The translations under genes and the position numbers were made by a program. DNA of 64,000 nucleotides from Gnetum montanum (lineage: Eukaryota > Streptophyta > Gnetopsida > Gnetales > Gnetaceae). The notes beneath the pieces are model-generated. The model did no database searches. It was given only the letters and a program-made list of their open reading frames with translations, and was not told where the DNA came from. Shown in pieces: positions 1-12,635 of the stretch (position 1 is its first letter; each line of letters opens with the position of its first letter). The stretch is from NCBI GenBank assembly GCA_015680685.1, contig MNCI01000577.1, positions 145,686 to 209,685 on the forward strand, in the 5' to 3' direction.

Positions 1-1010
1 TCAATAAACCAAAGGCTAGAAAAAAGAGGTTAGAATAATAGAAGAATGATTATAGCACCAAAATGATGAAATATAATCATAATTGAGGTGAATTAATGAG
101 AATGAGTCATCGTCAAACCTTGAAGCATGAAGAAACAACATTCACATAAGTGGAAGACCAATCAAGTGCCTTATGCAATGCAACCATTAACATCACTAGG
201 AGATAAGCTTTAACTTGCTTGCAATGCAAATGCACCAAGGATTCACAAGTGGATCCTTCTCATAATAGGAATTTTCTATCCTTACCCTTGTGAAACCCAT
301 TGATGAGAGACCCATGAATTCTCAACAATTAGTGAAACATTAGCATCAAATGAAAGTCCATCCATTTTAATGCCTAAATCTCATTATTTTCTTTTCCTAT
401 TTGACATATTTCTAGATGCAACCATTGATGGGAATGGAATAGAGAGGATGGAGAATGAAAAATGGATGAAACAAAGGGATAAAGAGATTGTAACATCACT
501 AGATCCCCAGCCAATCATTCAATTATCTTATGAAGCATGTGATCATGTCCTACATCCCATGATATATTTTTTGCTACATCCTTTCACTACTACTCATCCA
601 TACAATAGGGATCAAACTCCAAGTCTCATTTCCAAAACCAAGGTTACACCTACCATATCTAATATCATCTAGCCTTGATTATTCCATGGTCTAATAGTTG
701 AACAAATTAAAGGTATTGTACCATTGAACATCTAGAAGCCAAGGTTCAAGTTTAGCTTCTTGAATTTTATTCTACCAAAAACCTCACTTTTATCCCCTTG
801 ACTACACTAACCAATCCCACATTTCAACAAGAATCATAATACCATGACTAACAAGGAAAAGTATTGGATTTAAATGTGGTCAATAATTGGGTAAAAGATG
901 ATGATTGTTAATCCTAAAAACTAATCATTAGGAACCTATGTGGAAGCAATAATTAACATTACCAAGGTTTACTAGGAGAGAGACGTCTAGGCCTTCATGG
1001 TCATAGGTGG

Positions 1011-1880
1011 TGATGAGCAGCAAGGTACCCCTACACTCAACCATACGAATACAAGTGTGTATGCGTGATCTAGTCAAACTCCATAGATGGACTAGTTGTG
1101 GCACCTAAAGAGTTATACGTTAATCGTAGTTCGCTATCTTTCCACCTAGACTAATATTTACTTTGTCACATATGGTTTAGTCCAAAGTGAGATGTATGAT
1201 GTGATTTCTAACACTAGGCTACTCTTAGAGATAATGAGAAATAATCTTGACTAAGCTAATAAACAATATGAAGTAAAGCCTAAACTAGCTTAAGTGTGAT
1301 TAGCACTTTTCCTTAATCATTTGTACACATTTTCAACCTCGTGTACTATTTCTCAGATTACCAAGCACACATTACTTGAGCACTACTTAGATACGCTACT
1401 AGGTTACCAAGTAGTTACACTTAAATGTTTGTGATTAAGACATACTCATTCCATATTATTAACAGAAATAGTAAATGATGATAAAGAAATATAAGCTAAG
1501 GAAATAATAAATGATAATTAACAATTAAAGAAAATAAAAGCTAAGTGAATACTACAATGATGGAGTAATCTCAATATTTATTGTTGATTGGGTGCATGTC
1601 CAAGTACATCACACTTGAACAAAGGTTTCGTACAATTACAAGCATGACACTATGGACATGCACTTGGGAAAAGAATTGAAAATTAAGAAAAATACTTTCA
1701 ACTCCTAATTAACAACTAATGACTTACCAATTAACTCCTTTTCTGTGCACCCGAGTGCTGTATTTATAGGCTAACACAGGAATCACTATATCATGTATAC
1801 GATATCATTACCTAGGTAGTGATATCATGTACCTGATATTGAGTACTCAATATCGGGTACTATCAAGTTGTAATATATCA
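1011..1880 (-). mobile_element. Solo LTR, Athila-like family A
   Basis: The segment begins TGATGAGCAGC followed by the 'ggtacccctacactcaacca' block shared by every family A LTR end here (8580, 16375; inverted at 19510-19540). It ends near the first TATCA at 1880. Read on the minus strand it has a dyad-rich U3 and a TATA box (CTATAAATA, complement of 1761-1769). The flanks are GGTGG (1006-1010) and AGTGG (1881-1885), a target duplication with one mismatch. No internal retroelement sequence adjoins it, so it is best read as a solo LTR left by LTR-LTR recombination. The right end is less certain than the left. Confidence 0.7.
1829..1860. repeat. 32-bp near-perfect palindrome in LTR U3
   Basis: GTACCTGATATTGAGT is followed directly by ACTCAATATCGGGTAC. 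The arms are reverse complements except at one pair, with no spacer. It lies among further GATATC dyads (1790-1825), upstream of the LTR TATA box in LTR orientation. It matches the dyads at 9332-9353, 17123-17146 and 18777-18800 in the other family A LTRs. Confidence 0.85.
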
Positions 1881-2790
1881 AGTGGGGATAAGAAAAATAT
1901 TGTCTTGGACTGATATTTTTAGAAGTCAAGTGATTGGGAAATGGGTTGAACATGAGAAAGCTTTACATAGGCATGGGTTTAACCACTAGTTTGATTTTGA
2001 TGTGAGTAACTAGGAGATTAGTTTAAAATGGTGGGAATTTCAAGTTGTATAGATTGATGAGCTTAGAATTATATTATTCTTCTCGTTACTTCTTCTCTTT
2101 TCTTTATTTTCATTTACATTCATATTTTTTTTTTCATTTTAATCATCATTCATTTTTTTTTCTTTCATATATATACATATATATATATATATCCATAGAA
2201 AAAATATTTTTGATGGATCGTGGGAATCATGGAAATTATTAGAGTGCCAAATAATTGCTTGGAGTTTCTGACTTATGTAAACATAAGAGCTCATCCTCCA
2301 CCACATGGCACATATAGGTTTGTAAGATCATAAACCTCATCTGACTAGGATGGCTAGGTAAGATAACATATGCACCTTGGTCCAATCACATAGACTAGAT
2401 CCATTCAATGGTTAGTGGAACCCTTAATGACATACCCTTTTCTTACTAGTGACTAGGAACTCTTCCAGGATTCTAGATCTCACACCCTAATATGTGGATC
2501 CACCACCTTTCCACAATTCTAATAACATTAGCTTCAACAACCTATAGTGTGAGTTTCTATTCCCCATTGAATCTAAACCTAGTTGACCAATGATGGATGG
2601 AAGAAAAATGAATTGATGAAATTTCTTACATGGAAATTATATCCATCAAAGCTTGATGTTAGATCCATCTGATACTCTCACATCATCATTGGATATGTAA
2701 CTCATCCATCCACCCTTAGCTTATTGAATGAGCATTCATAAAGCATATTAATTGGTTTTTCCACATACATAAACAAAATCACTCTATAAG

Positions 2791-4219
2791 AAAAGAAAAT
2801 ATCATGATAAATTATTTCTTAACCTCAAAAAATCATAAAATCCCAAATAAACACACCAATGTTTATTAATTTCACAAAAGAAAATAGAAGAAAAATAAAA
2901 TTTTGACATTTCATGGTGGATTTCTCCCCCATGATTGATCCATATCCAATACCTAGGAAACCTATGAGTGGTAAATTGAGCTATAGGCATTTTCAAAGGT
3001 GAAAGATGCTTGTTATGTTATACCAAGTGTTACCCATAAAGTGTTTCATTTGTCTTGCTTGAATGAAACATGTGGATGGTGTAACAAGACTGAGAAGGAT
3101 CATAAGGTATCCTCTTATAGCTCATCCTTCCAATCTCATCCCTTTTGCTAATCTCAAGGTGAAGGTCTTGGAAAACCAACTTGGCATTTGCAATGCTTAA
3201 CTAGGCTCTTCCCATGATAACAAGAAGATATAGCTCATATACCAAGACACCTCTTGTTGATTCCAACTCTTAGCCCAGACATATTCCTAACTCTAAGATG
3301 TCTCTCCAACTTCCAAAACCTACAATCAATCACATGTAGGAATAAAAATAGGCTTTCAAGAGGTGTTTCTACATAACCAATGGATCATTCAAACTTGCTT
3401 CTAGTAGTTGTAACTAGGCATGTCATCAAATTGGTGTTCTAGAATGGGATTAGTGATCTTTGGATATTCTTAGTTAAAAAGGTTTAGTTAGATCAAGTTC
3501 AACTAGTAGGTTGGTAGGAACTTATCTTTCTATCAATTTAAGTATAATTCATGAGATGCATGCCTCAAACACTTGAAATGAAATTGCTAGAACATGATTA
3601 GCTATGAAAAATGCTAAAAAATCATGTAAGTTTCCCATCACAAAAAATGCTACCAAGAACAATGAAAAATATAAAACCCAAGGATAATATGTCAAACATT
3701 TTTATATCTAAAATTACAGCTCATGTAGCTATGGAAAAAAATGTGATGGGGAAATTTTAAGAGATCATACATGGTTTTGTGCCTCTTCCACATGACTAAG
3801 GTATGAGAGACCTAGCTAGGAAAAGTAAAATATGTATTACCACTAGAGATACGAACACAATAATAAAACAAAATAAAATTATAATAAAATAATATCACTT
3901 AAAATAAAATTAACTAAAATCAAACCAAATAATGAAAAATTAAAAAATAAAATGCTATCCAAACATCCAAAAATAAGTCATACAAGGAAAAGAAAAAAAT
4001 TTTAAATAATTTAATCATCATGCATTGTGCTACAACAAAGTCAAAACTTGGAAAATTATGGAATCTTTTCATTACAATCTTATAAACATAAAGGGAAATA
4101 AATGTAGGGGACACTAAAGTATTAAAATTAAATAAATATTTAGAATTAAAGCTATAAACCAAATTAAATATAGACAAGGGATAAAATATCTTAGTCAAAT
4201 CATTAATACCAAGAGCCAT
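2791..4219. other. AT-rich intergenic sequence, no gene seen
   Basis: Runs of A/T and scattered stop codons in all frames. A polypurine-like string 'tctcccccatgat' at 2924-2936 resembles the motif found at the retrotransposon borders elsewhere in the window, so the stretch may be an old intergenic part of such an element. The open frame at 3920-4222 is low-complexity and looks accidental. Confidence 0.5.
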
Positions 4220-5990
4220 CATTACCTGAGCATGAGATCAATTAAGTGCTTTGCATGATGCAACTATCATCATGCTATAGGCAATTTAGCATTAAGCTCA
4301 TCCATAATGCTTAGTTACTAAGTATTCATAAGTGTGTCCTCTCTAAACTAAGGTGCTTCCCTTTCTTATCATTGTAAATCTCATTGATGAGACACTCATG
4401 AGTTCTTAATAACTAGTGAGATATCAACATCAAATGTGAGTCCACCACTTAAATATTAAATCTCACCCTTTGCTTCATCTTAGATAACTTTATTAAATGC
4501 ACAATAGTAGAATAGATATGATCAAGTAATAGAGAGATGGAGAACTTTAATAGACTAGCTAAGAAACGAAAGGAAAATGTAACTTTGCTGAATCCCTAAT
4601 CAGTAACTTAATCAGCTTATAAGCACATGTAAGCATTCACCATTCTCCACAAGGAATCTTCTACTAGTTTCATTTACTATTATTCACCTAATCAATAAGA
4701 ATAGACCTCTAGGTTTCTTTTCAGAGATATAAGAACACATCATCACTCCCAATACCATCTAGCATAGATTATTTCATGGTATGACCATGAATGAAACTAG
4801 ATTGGGTAAAGTTTCATAAAATCATTTAGAGATTGAAGAATCCATTTTGGTTTCCTTCCCTTATTACATGTATGAAGAATAGCTTACTGAAGTTTGTGTT
4901 ATCAAAAACTTCTCTTCATTTCCTTTGGTTGTATTATATAATCAAATCAACACATTATGCTTTAACTAGGCAATGAACATAGGGATGTCCCATCATGGCT
5001 AAAAAAATCTTTAACACTTGGATTAATACATGATTGAAATAATTATTTAACTTTACTAGATTTCTCTTAGAGTTTCTTTTAGGTCTTCAAATTCATGAGA
5101 GCTGGGATAGTGCAATGATTTATGGTTTTAAACTTCCATTTAGTCATTTTAAGTAATCTAGCAAGTTGATCATAGCTTTATCATCTTACCTAGATAGTAA
5201 AACTATCAGTTTGAGTATAGATTCAACTCATTTTCTTTCTAATTGTAAGTAATGAAAATGGCCTCTAGTTAGGGATGATAATGCTACCAATTTGTGTAGG
5301 CCAAGGTACAAGGAAATATTCATTGCCCATATTTCCATCATCTCATCCCCTTTTCTTCTTTTCTTTTTTTTATTTTAATAATTTTTTTGAATAATAGTTT
5401 TTTAAGTTTTTTTAATTATATTTTATCTCTTTCTTTAGAAGATTGTTACTTTATAAAAATAGTTTCTTTGGAAATGCTAAAGATGCTAGGTCACCACCTC
5501 AAGTCCTTGGCATGCACTTGATTAAGTTGGAAACTTACATAAGAGATCAATGCAACAAGCATAGGATCATGAAATCATAAATCTCCTCTAACTAGTGTAG
5601 TTAGGTAAGTTAACCACAAACACAATGATCCAACCATATCAATTAAAATCCATCCCAGTGATCATGGAAACCCTTAATGATACACCCTTTCATCAATTGC
5701 AACCAAGCATTCATCTAGGTTTTCAAAGCTCATATGTTGATGTTTGGGGTCACTAGATCTAGCTACTTGTTAAGTATATGCTTACTTTACAAGTGATGTA
5801 GAAGAAAAGTGAGTGGATGAATGTGTATTATGTATACATTCCATCAAACAAACTTCCACATTGCAAATATTCAACACTCTTACATCATCATTGCATTTGT
5901 AAGATCATCCATTCACCATTTGGCTATCATGGCAAGCATTCATAAAGCATATTAATTAATTTCCCATGAATACAAATTCACACTCAAAAA
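4220..5990. repeat. Diverged direct repeat, copy 2
   Basis: Same order of sequence blocks as 130-2790 without the inserted LTR. Identity is perhaps 65-75% by eye. No coding content recognised. Confidence 0.55.
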
Positions 5991-6092
5991 ATTAAAAAAT
6001 TAAAATTGATAGATCTTTAGGCTCAAAAATATATAAAAAATTAGACCAAATCAAAAGAAAGAACAAATTAAAGAATTATATATAATTAATTT

Positions 6093-6116
6093 CAATATAT
6101 ATATATATATATATAC
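6093..6116. repeat. (TA)n microsatellite
   Basis: Uninterrupted alternating TA near the end of repeat copy 2. A similar but interrupted (AT)n tract lies at about 2166-2192 in copy 1, so the microsatellite may be inherited from the common ancestor of the two copies. Confidence 0.8.
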
Positions 6117-7266
6117 ATACAAAAATACACATACTATCAAGAATTAAAGTGCATGAATAAGTAAATAGAAAAACGACATAGTAACATACAAGCCATTATC
6201 CAAAGGCCACCTTCCTCATCTCTTAATTAACAACCTTCTTTTTTATTAACATCACCAACTCCTTGATACTTAAAAGTCATATTTTAATTTAATACATCCC
6301 AAACCATGTCAACTACATTAAAAAGGTTTCCTAAAGTCTTCTTGGTTCTTATGCTTTCTCGCATCAAACCCTCAATGTCACTAGAAGGTTGAATCTTATA
6401 TTCTATACTTTATATGTTCTTATGACATTAGCAATCTATGTTGACTTCCTTCCTTATGTCATTCATCTTTTAATCTAGCCACAACATCTACCACATCTAC
6501 AATTTGAGCCACTAACATTTGACGAAGATTATCCATAACATACATATCCATTCTTTATTGGATTTTTACCTATAGGCTTTCTACAAAGTGCATCAATTAT
6601 TCATATTTGCTAAAACGCATTATTCAAAAATTGATTGAACATACAATTGTATTGTTCTATGGTCATATCTAATAATGTATTAGCATCTTGCTTCCATCCT
6701 ACTATCTAATTTCTAAGATTTCAAACTCAATGTAAGGCTTAAACATGACATTGAAAGCTTTTAACATGTTTGTCCAAGGAGAAATGAAATTAGGTAGAAG
6801 AACCTAATACCATGTTTTATCATGATCAATGAGAGTGTGAGGGAGAAGATAAAGTCTCTACAAGTTACTATTCAACCTTTGCAACTCATAAGTAATAATA
6901 AATGTTTAAAAAAGGAGTTGAAAATTATTATTTAACTACCCATTAAATGTGGAAATGTTAGCCATATCAACATTTTTTGTTATGTTCTCCTTAATGTTTT
7001 TAAGTGTGATGCAAATTGCATCTTAAATTTCATCTTGGTAGGTCCATTAAAAAATGGTGCATCAAAACTATCAACACCTCTATTCAAATAAAGGTAAGAC
7101 AAATATAGGACCCTTATCTAGAGGTTATTCATTCAATATTGAAGAATTATAATAGAGGTGTTGAAGCATTAAATATTGGATGAGTTGCTATCTTGATCCT
7201 TGCCTTCTTTACCTTTGTCCTTCTTGGCCTTTTCTTTCGCATTCCTGTTGTAGCAAAATGATGGCG
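6117..7266. other. Intergenic sequence with a 32-bp exact direct repeat
   Basis: No gene seen. A 32-bp string ending 'gaggttattcattcaata' occurs exactly at 7107-7138 and again at 7267-7298, 160 bp apart. Its identity stands out against the decay around it and suggests a recent local duplication. The second copy sits at the edge of the gag relic that follows. Confidence 0.6.
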
Positions 7267-8083
7267 AGGACCCTTATCTAGAGGTTATTCATTCAATAAA
7301 ATTTCTCTCTTTGACTTTACTAATAGAGATTAGAACTAGAACCTGTAGTCCATGATTCACAATCCTAATTCTACTAAGAATAGATCTAATGACAAAAAAG
7401 GATCGAAAGAGTAATTCATAGCAAGGATGTAGACAAGAAACAACATTGTGATCATGGTCATGATCACCGAAGAGGTGGTAGCAGGCACTAATGATGGTGC
7501 TAGTTCTCTTTCCTCTTCACTTTCATCATCATCATCATCATCATCTTCTAGCTCTAAATGCAAAAATAGGAGGTGAGACCATGATGGAGGTGACTAAAAT
7601 AACTGATAGGACCAAAATGATTGAAATGATCAAAATGACCATCAAAGAAGGCATGAACAAGGGTGTCGACATTCAAGAGAGGTACATCATCATGAATGAA
7701 GGAGTAGTAGAGGGAATCATTGGCATCATGATCAAGGACTTGAGGAGCCTTTTCTTGCTACCCAAAGTATGCTCAATATTGTAGAGGTAATACAAATTCC
7801 AAAAAGGCATGTGAAGGATAGTCAGATCAAAAGGCTAGACATGAACAATATTCCTCAATTTGAAGGGAAATATAACTTTCATCTATAGAACCATCTCTAA
7901 GCTTTTCAAGATGCTTATGTCTTCTAGAACATAGATGATGAGTGGAAAAATCTAAAGTTATTCCAATGGACACTCATTAAAGAAGCAAAAAACTAGTACT
8001 AGTCCTTAAAGCTAGAATCTATCAGATGATGGAGTACCATGCTTGAATTATTCAATAACAAATATCAAATAGAAAAATGTAGA
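7267..8083 (+). pseudogene. Gag relic of Athila-like element E
   Basis: A degenerate gag reading frame. A serine-rich stretch is encoded by a (TCA)n tract around 7526-7548 (the gag of element B has a serine run at the same place). At 7830-8070 come the conserved words LDMNNIPQFEGKYNF, DDEWKNLKLF and STMLELFNNKY, with several stops between. These match the capsid-like part of the gags at 15718-16020, 43600-43900 and 55414-55884. Right after the last word the sequence jumps to the C-terminal part of ORF2, so protease, RT and integrase are absent. Confidence 0.75.
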
Positions 8084-8571
8084 TCTCAAATTTGAGTCAA
8101 AAATCATAACAAAGATCATGTCAATCTACAAAAAGAAATCAATGAAAAACACATCTAGATGGTAAAGGACAAGGTTAATGAGGAACTCTAGTAGCTCAAG
8201 GAAAGAGGTGATGTCTAGCAGCCTATCTTTGATAGGCTTAATGACTACAAGAAAGAAAAAATTCACATGAAAGAGATGTAGATCGAGGAGATGATAGAGT
8301 ACATGAAGCTTTCCAATCTCTAGTATGCAAACATGGAAATGCTAAGCATCAGACAACTACAATCTGAATTGGAGAAGTAAGTGGCCAACTCGTACTTGCT
8401 ATATAAGGTAGAGTTTAAAATCCATAAGGAAACTAAGCAAAACCTTGAGATTGGTAATGCTGAACTTAAGGTTCTCAGTGCAAGATTCCCCAAGTAGAGA
8501 TTAACGATTGAGAGCCTAGCCAAAAGGATCAATAACTACGAAGAGTTGGAGAATGCTCTCCAAGCATTTGA
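8084..8571 (+). pseudogene. ORF2 C-terminal coiled-coil part, element E (left piece)
   Basis: Translated on the + strand with a few stops, this gives a Lys/Glu-rich, heptad-like protein including NLQKEINEKH, IEEMIEYMKLSNL and SLAKRINNYEELENALQAF. The same order of words is found in ORF2 of element D at 40640-41160. The frame is cut at 8571 by the LTR of element A and resumes at 17171. It is preceded by gag through a deletion junction near 8083. Confidence 0.75.
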
Positions 8572-9378
8572 TGTTGAGTGGCGAGGTACCCCTACACTCA
8601 ACCATATGAATACGAGTGTTACATGTGTGATCTGGTCGAACTCCACAAACAGACTAGTTATGGCATCTAGATAGTTATCCTTAGGTCATAGTCTGATGTC
8701 TTCCCACCTGGACTAGTATTAGCTATGTCACATATGGTTTATTCTAGAGTGAGGTGTATGATGTGTTTCTAATCTAATGCTACTACTAAAGGCTATGAAA
8801 AGTTATATTAGCTAAGATAGGAGAGAAGGATGAGAAGGAATCTAGCTAGCCTAAGTGCGATGAGCATCTGTTCCTTGATTATCCATACACATCTTGGACT
8901 TCATGCATGACTACTACTGGGATTACCAACCGTGGATCCTAGGTATGCTATTGGGTTACCAAGTAGTCACACTTAAATGCTTGTAATCAAGTTGTACTCA
9001 TTCTGCATTTAAGATGAGTTTAAGGGTGAGAGAGATTAACTAAGAAAGCAATAAATAAAGCAATAAACAAAAATTAATTAAATGATTAATCTAAGTGAAT
9101 GCTACAATGATGAAGTAATCTCAATCTTTATTTCTAGTCATGTGTGTGTCCAAATACATCACACTCGAATAAGAATGTCGTACACTTACAATCACCACAC
9201 TACGGGCATACATGGAGAGGAAAATGGTTAAGAGAAATGAAAATGAAAACACTTAACTAAAGCTAAATACTAACTTACTCGATCCCTAAATGATCTATCT
9301 ACCTATTATTTATAGATGAGGATATAGGTTGCGATATCACGGATGTGATATCGTGGTCACCCAAAATGCAACTCATCA
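8572..9378 (-). mobile_element. 3' LTR of element A
   Basis: 807 bp, aligned along its length with 16364-17170 (about 90% identity by eye over the first 300 bp). Plus-strand ends are TGTTGAGTGG and ACTCATCA. On the minus strand the U3 carries the palindrome at 9332-9353 and a TATA box (complement of 9305-9315). The left end could shift a few bases because the host sequence also contains TGATGTTGA. Confidence 0.85.
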
Positions 9379-9395
9379 TACCCCCATGACTGAAT
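9379..9395 (-). other. Polypurine tract next to the 3' LTR of element A
   Basis: On the minus strand the sequence reads CAGTCATGGGGGTA and then the LTR (TGATGAG...). The same string, with small changes, directly precedes the 3' LTRs of elements B (45540-45553), D (41650-41667) and E (17678-17692). That fits the plus-strand primer (PPT) of the family. Confidence 0.7.
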
Positions 9396-9541
9396 AAAAA
9401 CTCATCCTTGAGTTACAATGCTTACACAGTGGATAGGTATGGGATTATTAGATGGTGAACATGGGATTATTCCGTAGTACGAGATGAAAACAAAATAAAT
9501 ACATACATAAAGAATATGCTATACTACAAAATTCATGGAAC

Positions 9542-12331
9542 TCATGTAGTTCCTGGTGGCAGTGGCTCCTCCATAGGTTCTTTCCCCTTGTCATGTGCTG
9601 TAGGTCTTGAGGCTTGATGACGTTGAAGAAGGACCTGGAGCTTCTCCTGTTTGGTCCATGGGTCTTGTGCCATCCATGATAATGTTCTAATGTTTGATGC
9701 AATTTGCACTTCCCACAAATAGGGTAGCTATGGAAACATTTGATTGACCTTGACATACCAAGCCACAAATACCTGTCGTTCCTCTTCATAGGCTCTAGCT
9801 TTATCTTTGTATTCTTGAAAATGAGTAAGCCATCAAGCCAAATCTGTTGCAATACCTTTTTGGCCTTGGTAGCTTGCCTTCATCATCTCAAGTTTAGAAT
9901 TTCTGATCTCTAGTTTCTGTAATAACTTCTTGCGTTCTACAAATTCTACTTTGTATTTGGCATAGGTGGTGGCTACCTACTATTCGAGCTCTATCCGCGG
10001 GCATCCTGCCATTAACATGGAAAGGTTGGCATATCATATATTTGCCAACTCCATGTATTTTGTTAGATCCTAAATCTGAAAATCTCGGTTCTTAACTTCC
10101 GCATGGTGGGCAAAGGCATATATGTCCAGTATGGCCTGGCAATTAGTCTGTTGAGCACTGAAAGCATTAATGTGGGCCTTGGCCATATGGATCTCCTTTT
10201 CAAGGATCTATTTGTACATTCCCACCTGATCTTAGAAGTGCTCCTTTCGTTTCCGATGTCATTTAGCCTCATTTTGCCATGCACTTATTTCAATGGCTGT
10301 CTTTTGATAAACTGTGCGTACCTTCTTCATTGAGAGGGTTCTATTATCCCTAGCTAAATGACTTATGTCTTGGTTGACCTCGATGAACTTTTCTTGCAAT
10401 TGATGAAAATGTTCTTTGAGAATGTTCTTTTATTTTTCCATAGCGATCAACCAAAGGTTGTCAACAACAAGCTATTTATTTTCCTCTTATAAGGCGTTGA
10501 GTGCCTTGAGATGCGCATGAGTTTGTGCCTATGATGTGGAGGCATCCCAAACAACCTTCTCTTTTTCTTCAGCCACCTTTTTATTCTTCGCTAATAGCTT
10601 GGTTAGTTTCTTAGTTCTAAAATTATCTAGTTGGTCTGTGGGAACAAATTGCAAAGGGTCTCACTATGCTACTTGTAGTGTCACGAGCTACACTTGTAAT
10701 TTTTGCACCTCTGCTTCAGCATGCTTAGCCCTCACTTCTGTTAAGACCAACTTCCCCTTTGTGGAAATGAGGTCTAACTGAATTGCCGTAACATCCTAAG
10801 GAATGTCAAACAGGGACGTCATTACTTTTCCTATTTGTAGCAACTAATCAAGCACATCCTCATGTTCCGTAGGAGTCATTGAGATTCTGGTCAAAGTTTG
10901 AGCATCTCGTGCTCCTGTGAAATCTACTAGTGGCAGAACAGGTATATTGAATGATTCTTTGATGTGGTCCATGATCACTTCTGTAGCTCCCATGCAATCC
11001 TAGTGTTGAATGATCATCATAGTGGGCCCTTCACCAGTTTCTAATTGCACCTAGAAAGATGTTGCGTTTCCTGAGATTTGTTGTGACCAAGTACTTTTTC
11101 CTTCTCCTCTATGAATAGAAAGTTCTTCCTTTGTGTGATCCAAAGAAACTATGGGCTGCATGGCATCATTGATGGCATGGAAGAGGTTTGTTTCATCATG
11201 ACTTCCCCAAATGACCATCTCAGCGATGGCCCTAAGATGACTCATCGACGATCTGTACTCTTGCAGTAGCGATGGATGATCCTGGCTGTGCTAGGCCCTA
11301 CTTCCTGTTGTTGACTGGGTGCTATTCTTGAAGGTTGGCTGGGACCTAAAAGTTGAGTTGTAGTTGGTCCAGCCATATGTTCTTCCTCTTCTTCTAGCAT
11401 CAACATTTCACCAGTGACTTTCCTTGTAGCTGGTGGCTTTAACAGCTCTACATATGAAGCATTTCGGGCTTTTCAGACGACATCGTTGGTGTACCCTTTA
11501 GATACCAGCATGTCGGCAAAGCTTCCTGATAAGACAAGGAAAGGGTAAGGTAAGGTTCCCTATCTTCTATTCCTCAAACCACCTCAGGATCTCTGTTAAG
11601 TATAGATGAGGTAAGTTAGCATTAACCTTTCCCATCAGCACTACAAATCCTCTAGTTGCATATGTTGATATTCTTTTTAGGTCCTTCATGGAAAAGAGGT
11701 GATATGTTCCAATTTTAAAGTAGGTCCTCTCTTCCATTTTCAACTCTCCGAATGTCATATCTCTACCATACACCCTTTTCAACCTATCCCATCGCACATA
11801 TGGGTCTAAACAGGTGGATAATTGAGCAACCTTGGGCCCCAAATTTGGAAGGTTTAATATTTTTAAAATGGCTTGCACAGGGAAATCAACTGACACACCA
11901 TAAATATTGATAGTTGTGCCCTGCTCCCTATTGTGCTAGAATTCGTATGTCTCACCTAGGTACTAGGCACCACTTTTAGAGAGGGTAGGCCATAAGGGAG
12001 ACCCTTTGAGGTGATCCCTAACAACCTTAGGAGTGAACTTTGCAAAAGGTTCAAATTTTAACTCCATGATCACTGCAATGAATGTGGACCTTTCATGGAT
12101 GGCTTGAACACAATCTTGGGGTAACATGAGTTGTTGTCCCTATTCAAGAGCTGTAGGAGCTCCTACTTCTGCTTGCCCAAACTATACGGTAGGAGGATCT
12201 TCTTGATGAATACTAAAAGATTGTTCCTGTTGTTCTACATGTTTTATAGAAGGGACCTGTCTTCCACCTCTCCTTGGTTGTTTTCTTCCACCTTGAGTAG
12301 GACCTTCCTATTTTCCACATTTCAGGGCCAT
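9542..12331 (-). pseudogene. ORF2 of element A (Transposase_32-like + coiled coil)
   Basis: From ATG (complement of 12329-12331) to TGA (9542-9544) is 2790 nt, exactly 930 codons, but stops and frameshifts interrupt it. The start MALKCGK and the end EPLPPGTT match elements D and B. The N-terminal third contains NLPHLYLTEI and, after a stop, LPFPCLIRKLC. That is the pattern I associate with the Pfam family of 'putative plant transposon protein' (Transposase_32) found in Athila-type elements. The C-terminal half is Lys/Glu/Gln-rich and looks like coiled coil. No enzymatic motif is seen. Athila relatives often carry an extra ORF at this place, sometimes called env-like. I see no signal peptide or membrane segment here. 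Confidence 0.75.
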
Positions 12332-12616
12332 CTACAATCACACAAGCATTAGTAAGGTTATTTTTGAAGTTAAGTTATACCTTACTGCTTTCCTGAATTG
12401 ATCAATTTGTTTTATCACCGTGTGATATTTCCCAAAATATTTTAATAATAAGTTCATTTTACTTAGGTGGCTTCCAATTTTAATTTCCTGGTGTACCTAA
12501 AGGGATTGAATGATGTTTTGGCACATTTATTCTAAATGTTAAAGCTAATTACCATGAATGATGTCCTTTGGATGATGATGAATTCCAAAAACTTTAGGCA
12601 CAATTCAACAAGTTTT

Positions 12617-12635
12617 CCTCCCCCACGACTAAGCT
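12617..12635 (-). other. Internal polypurine motif upstream of ORF2, element A
   Basis: The minus strand reads AGCTTAGTCGTGGGGGAGG, nearly the same as the motif at the 3' LTR border (CAGTCATGGGGGTA). It lies about 286 bp upstream of the ORF2 ATG. Elements B and D have the motif at the same relative place. It could prime plus-strand synthesis a second time, or be a remnant of an LTR-border duplication. Confidence 0.6.

Larger units (their letters stand above)
130..2790. repeat. Diverged direct repeat, copy 1 (split by a solo LTR)
   Basis: Non-coding AT-rich sequence that aligns by eye with 4220-5990: both have matching blocks around the phrase 'gagaccca/gagacactcatga' (about 305 and 4387), the clause ending 'aaacccttaatga' (about 2420 and 5667), and 'aagcatattaatt' (about 2740 and 5948). 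Without the inserted 870-bp LTR the copy is about 1.75 kb, like copy 2. It could be an old LTR pair, or one and a half units of a repeat of about 3.2 kb. The short open frame at 370-672 has no recognisable product and I do not call it a gene. Confidence 0.55.

Noticed and set aside
7491-7784. 97-codon open frame with a poly-His run
   Set aside because: The His run comes from reading a (TCA)n/(CAT)n tract out of frame. The gag relic of element E explains the region better in another frame.
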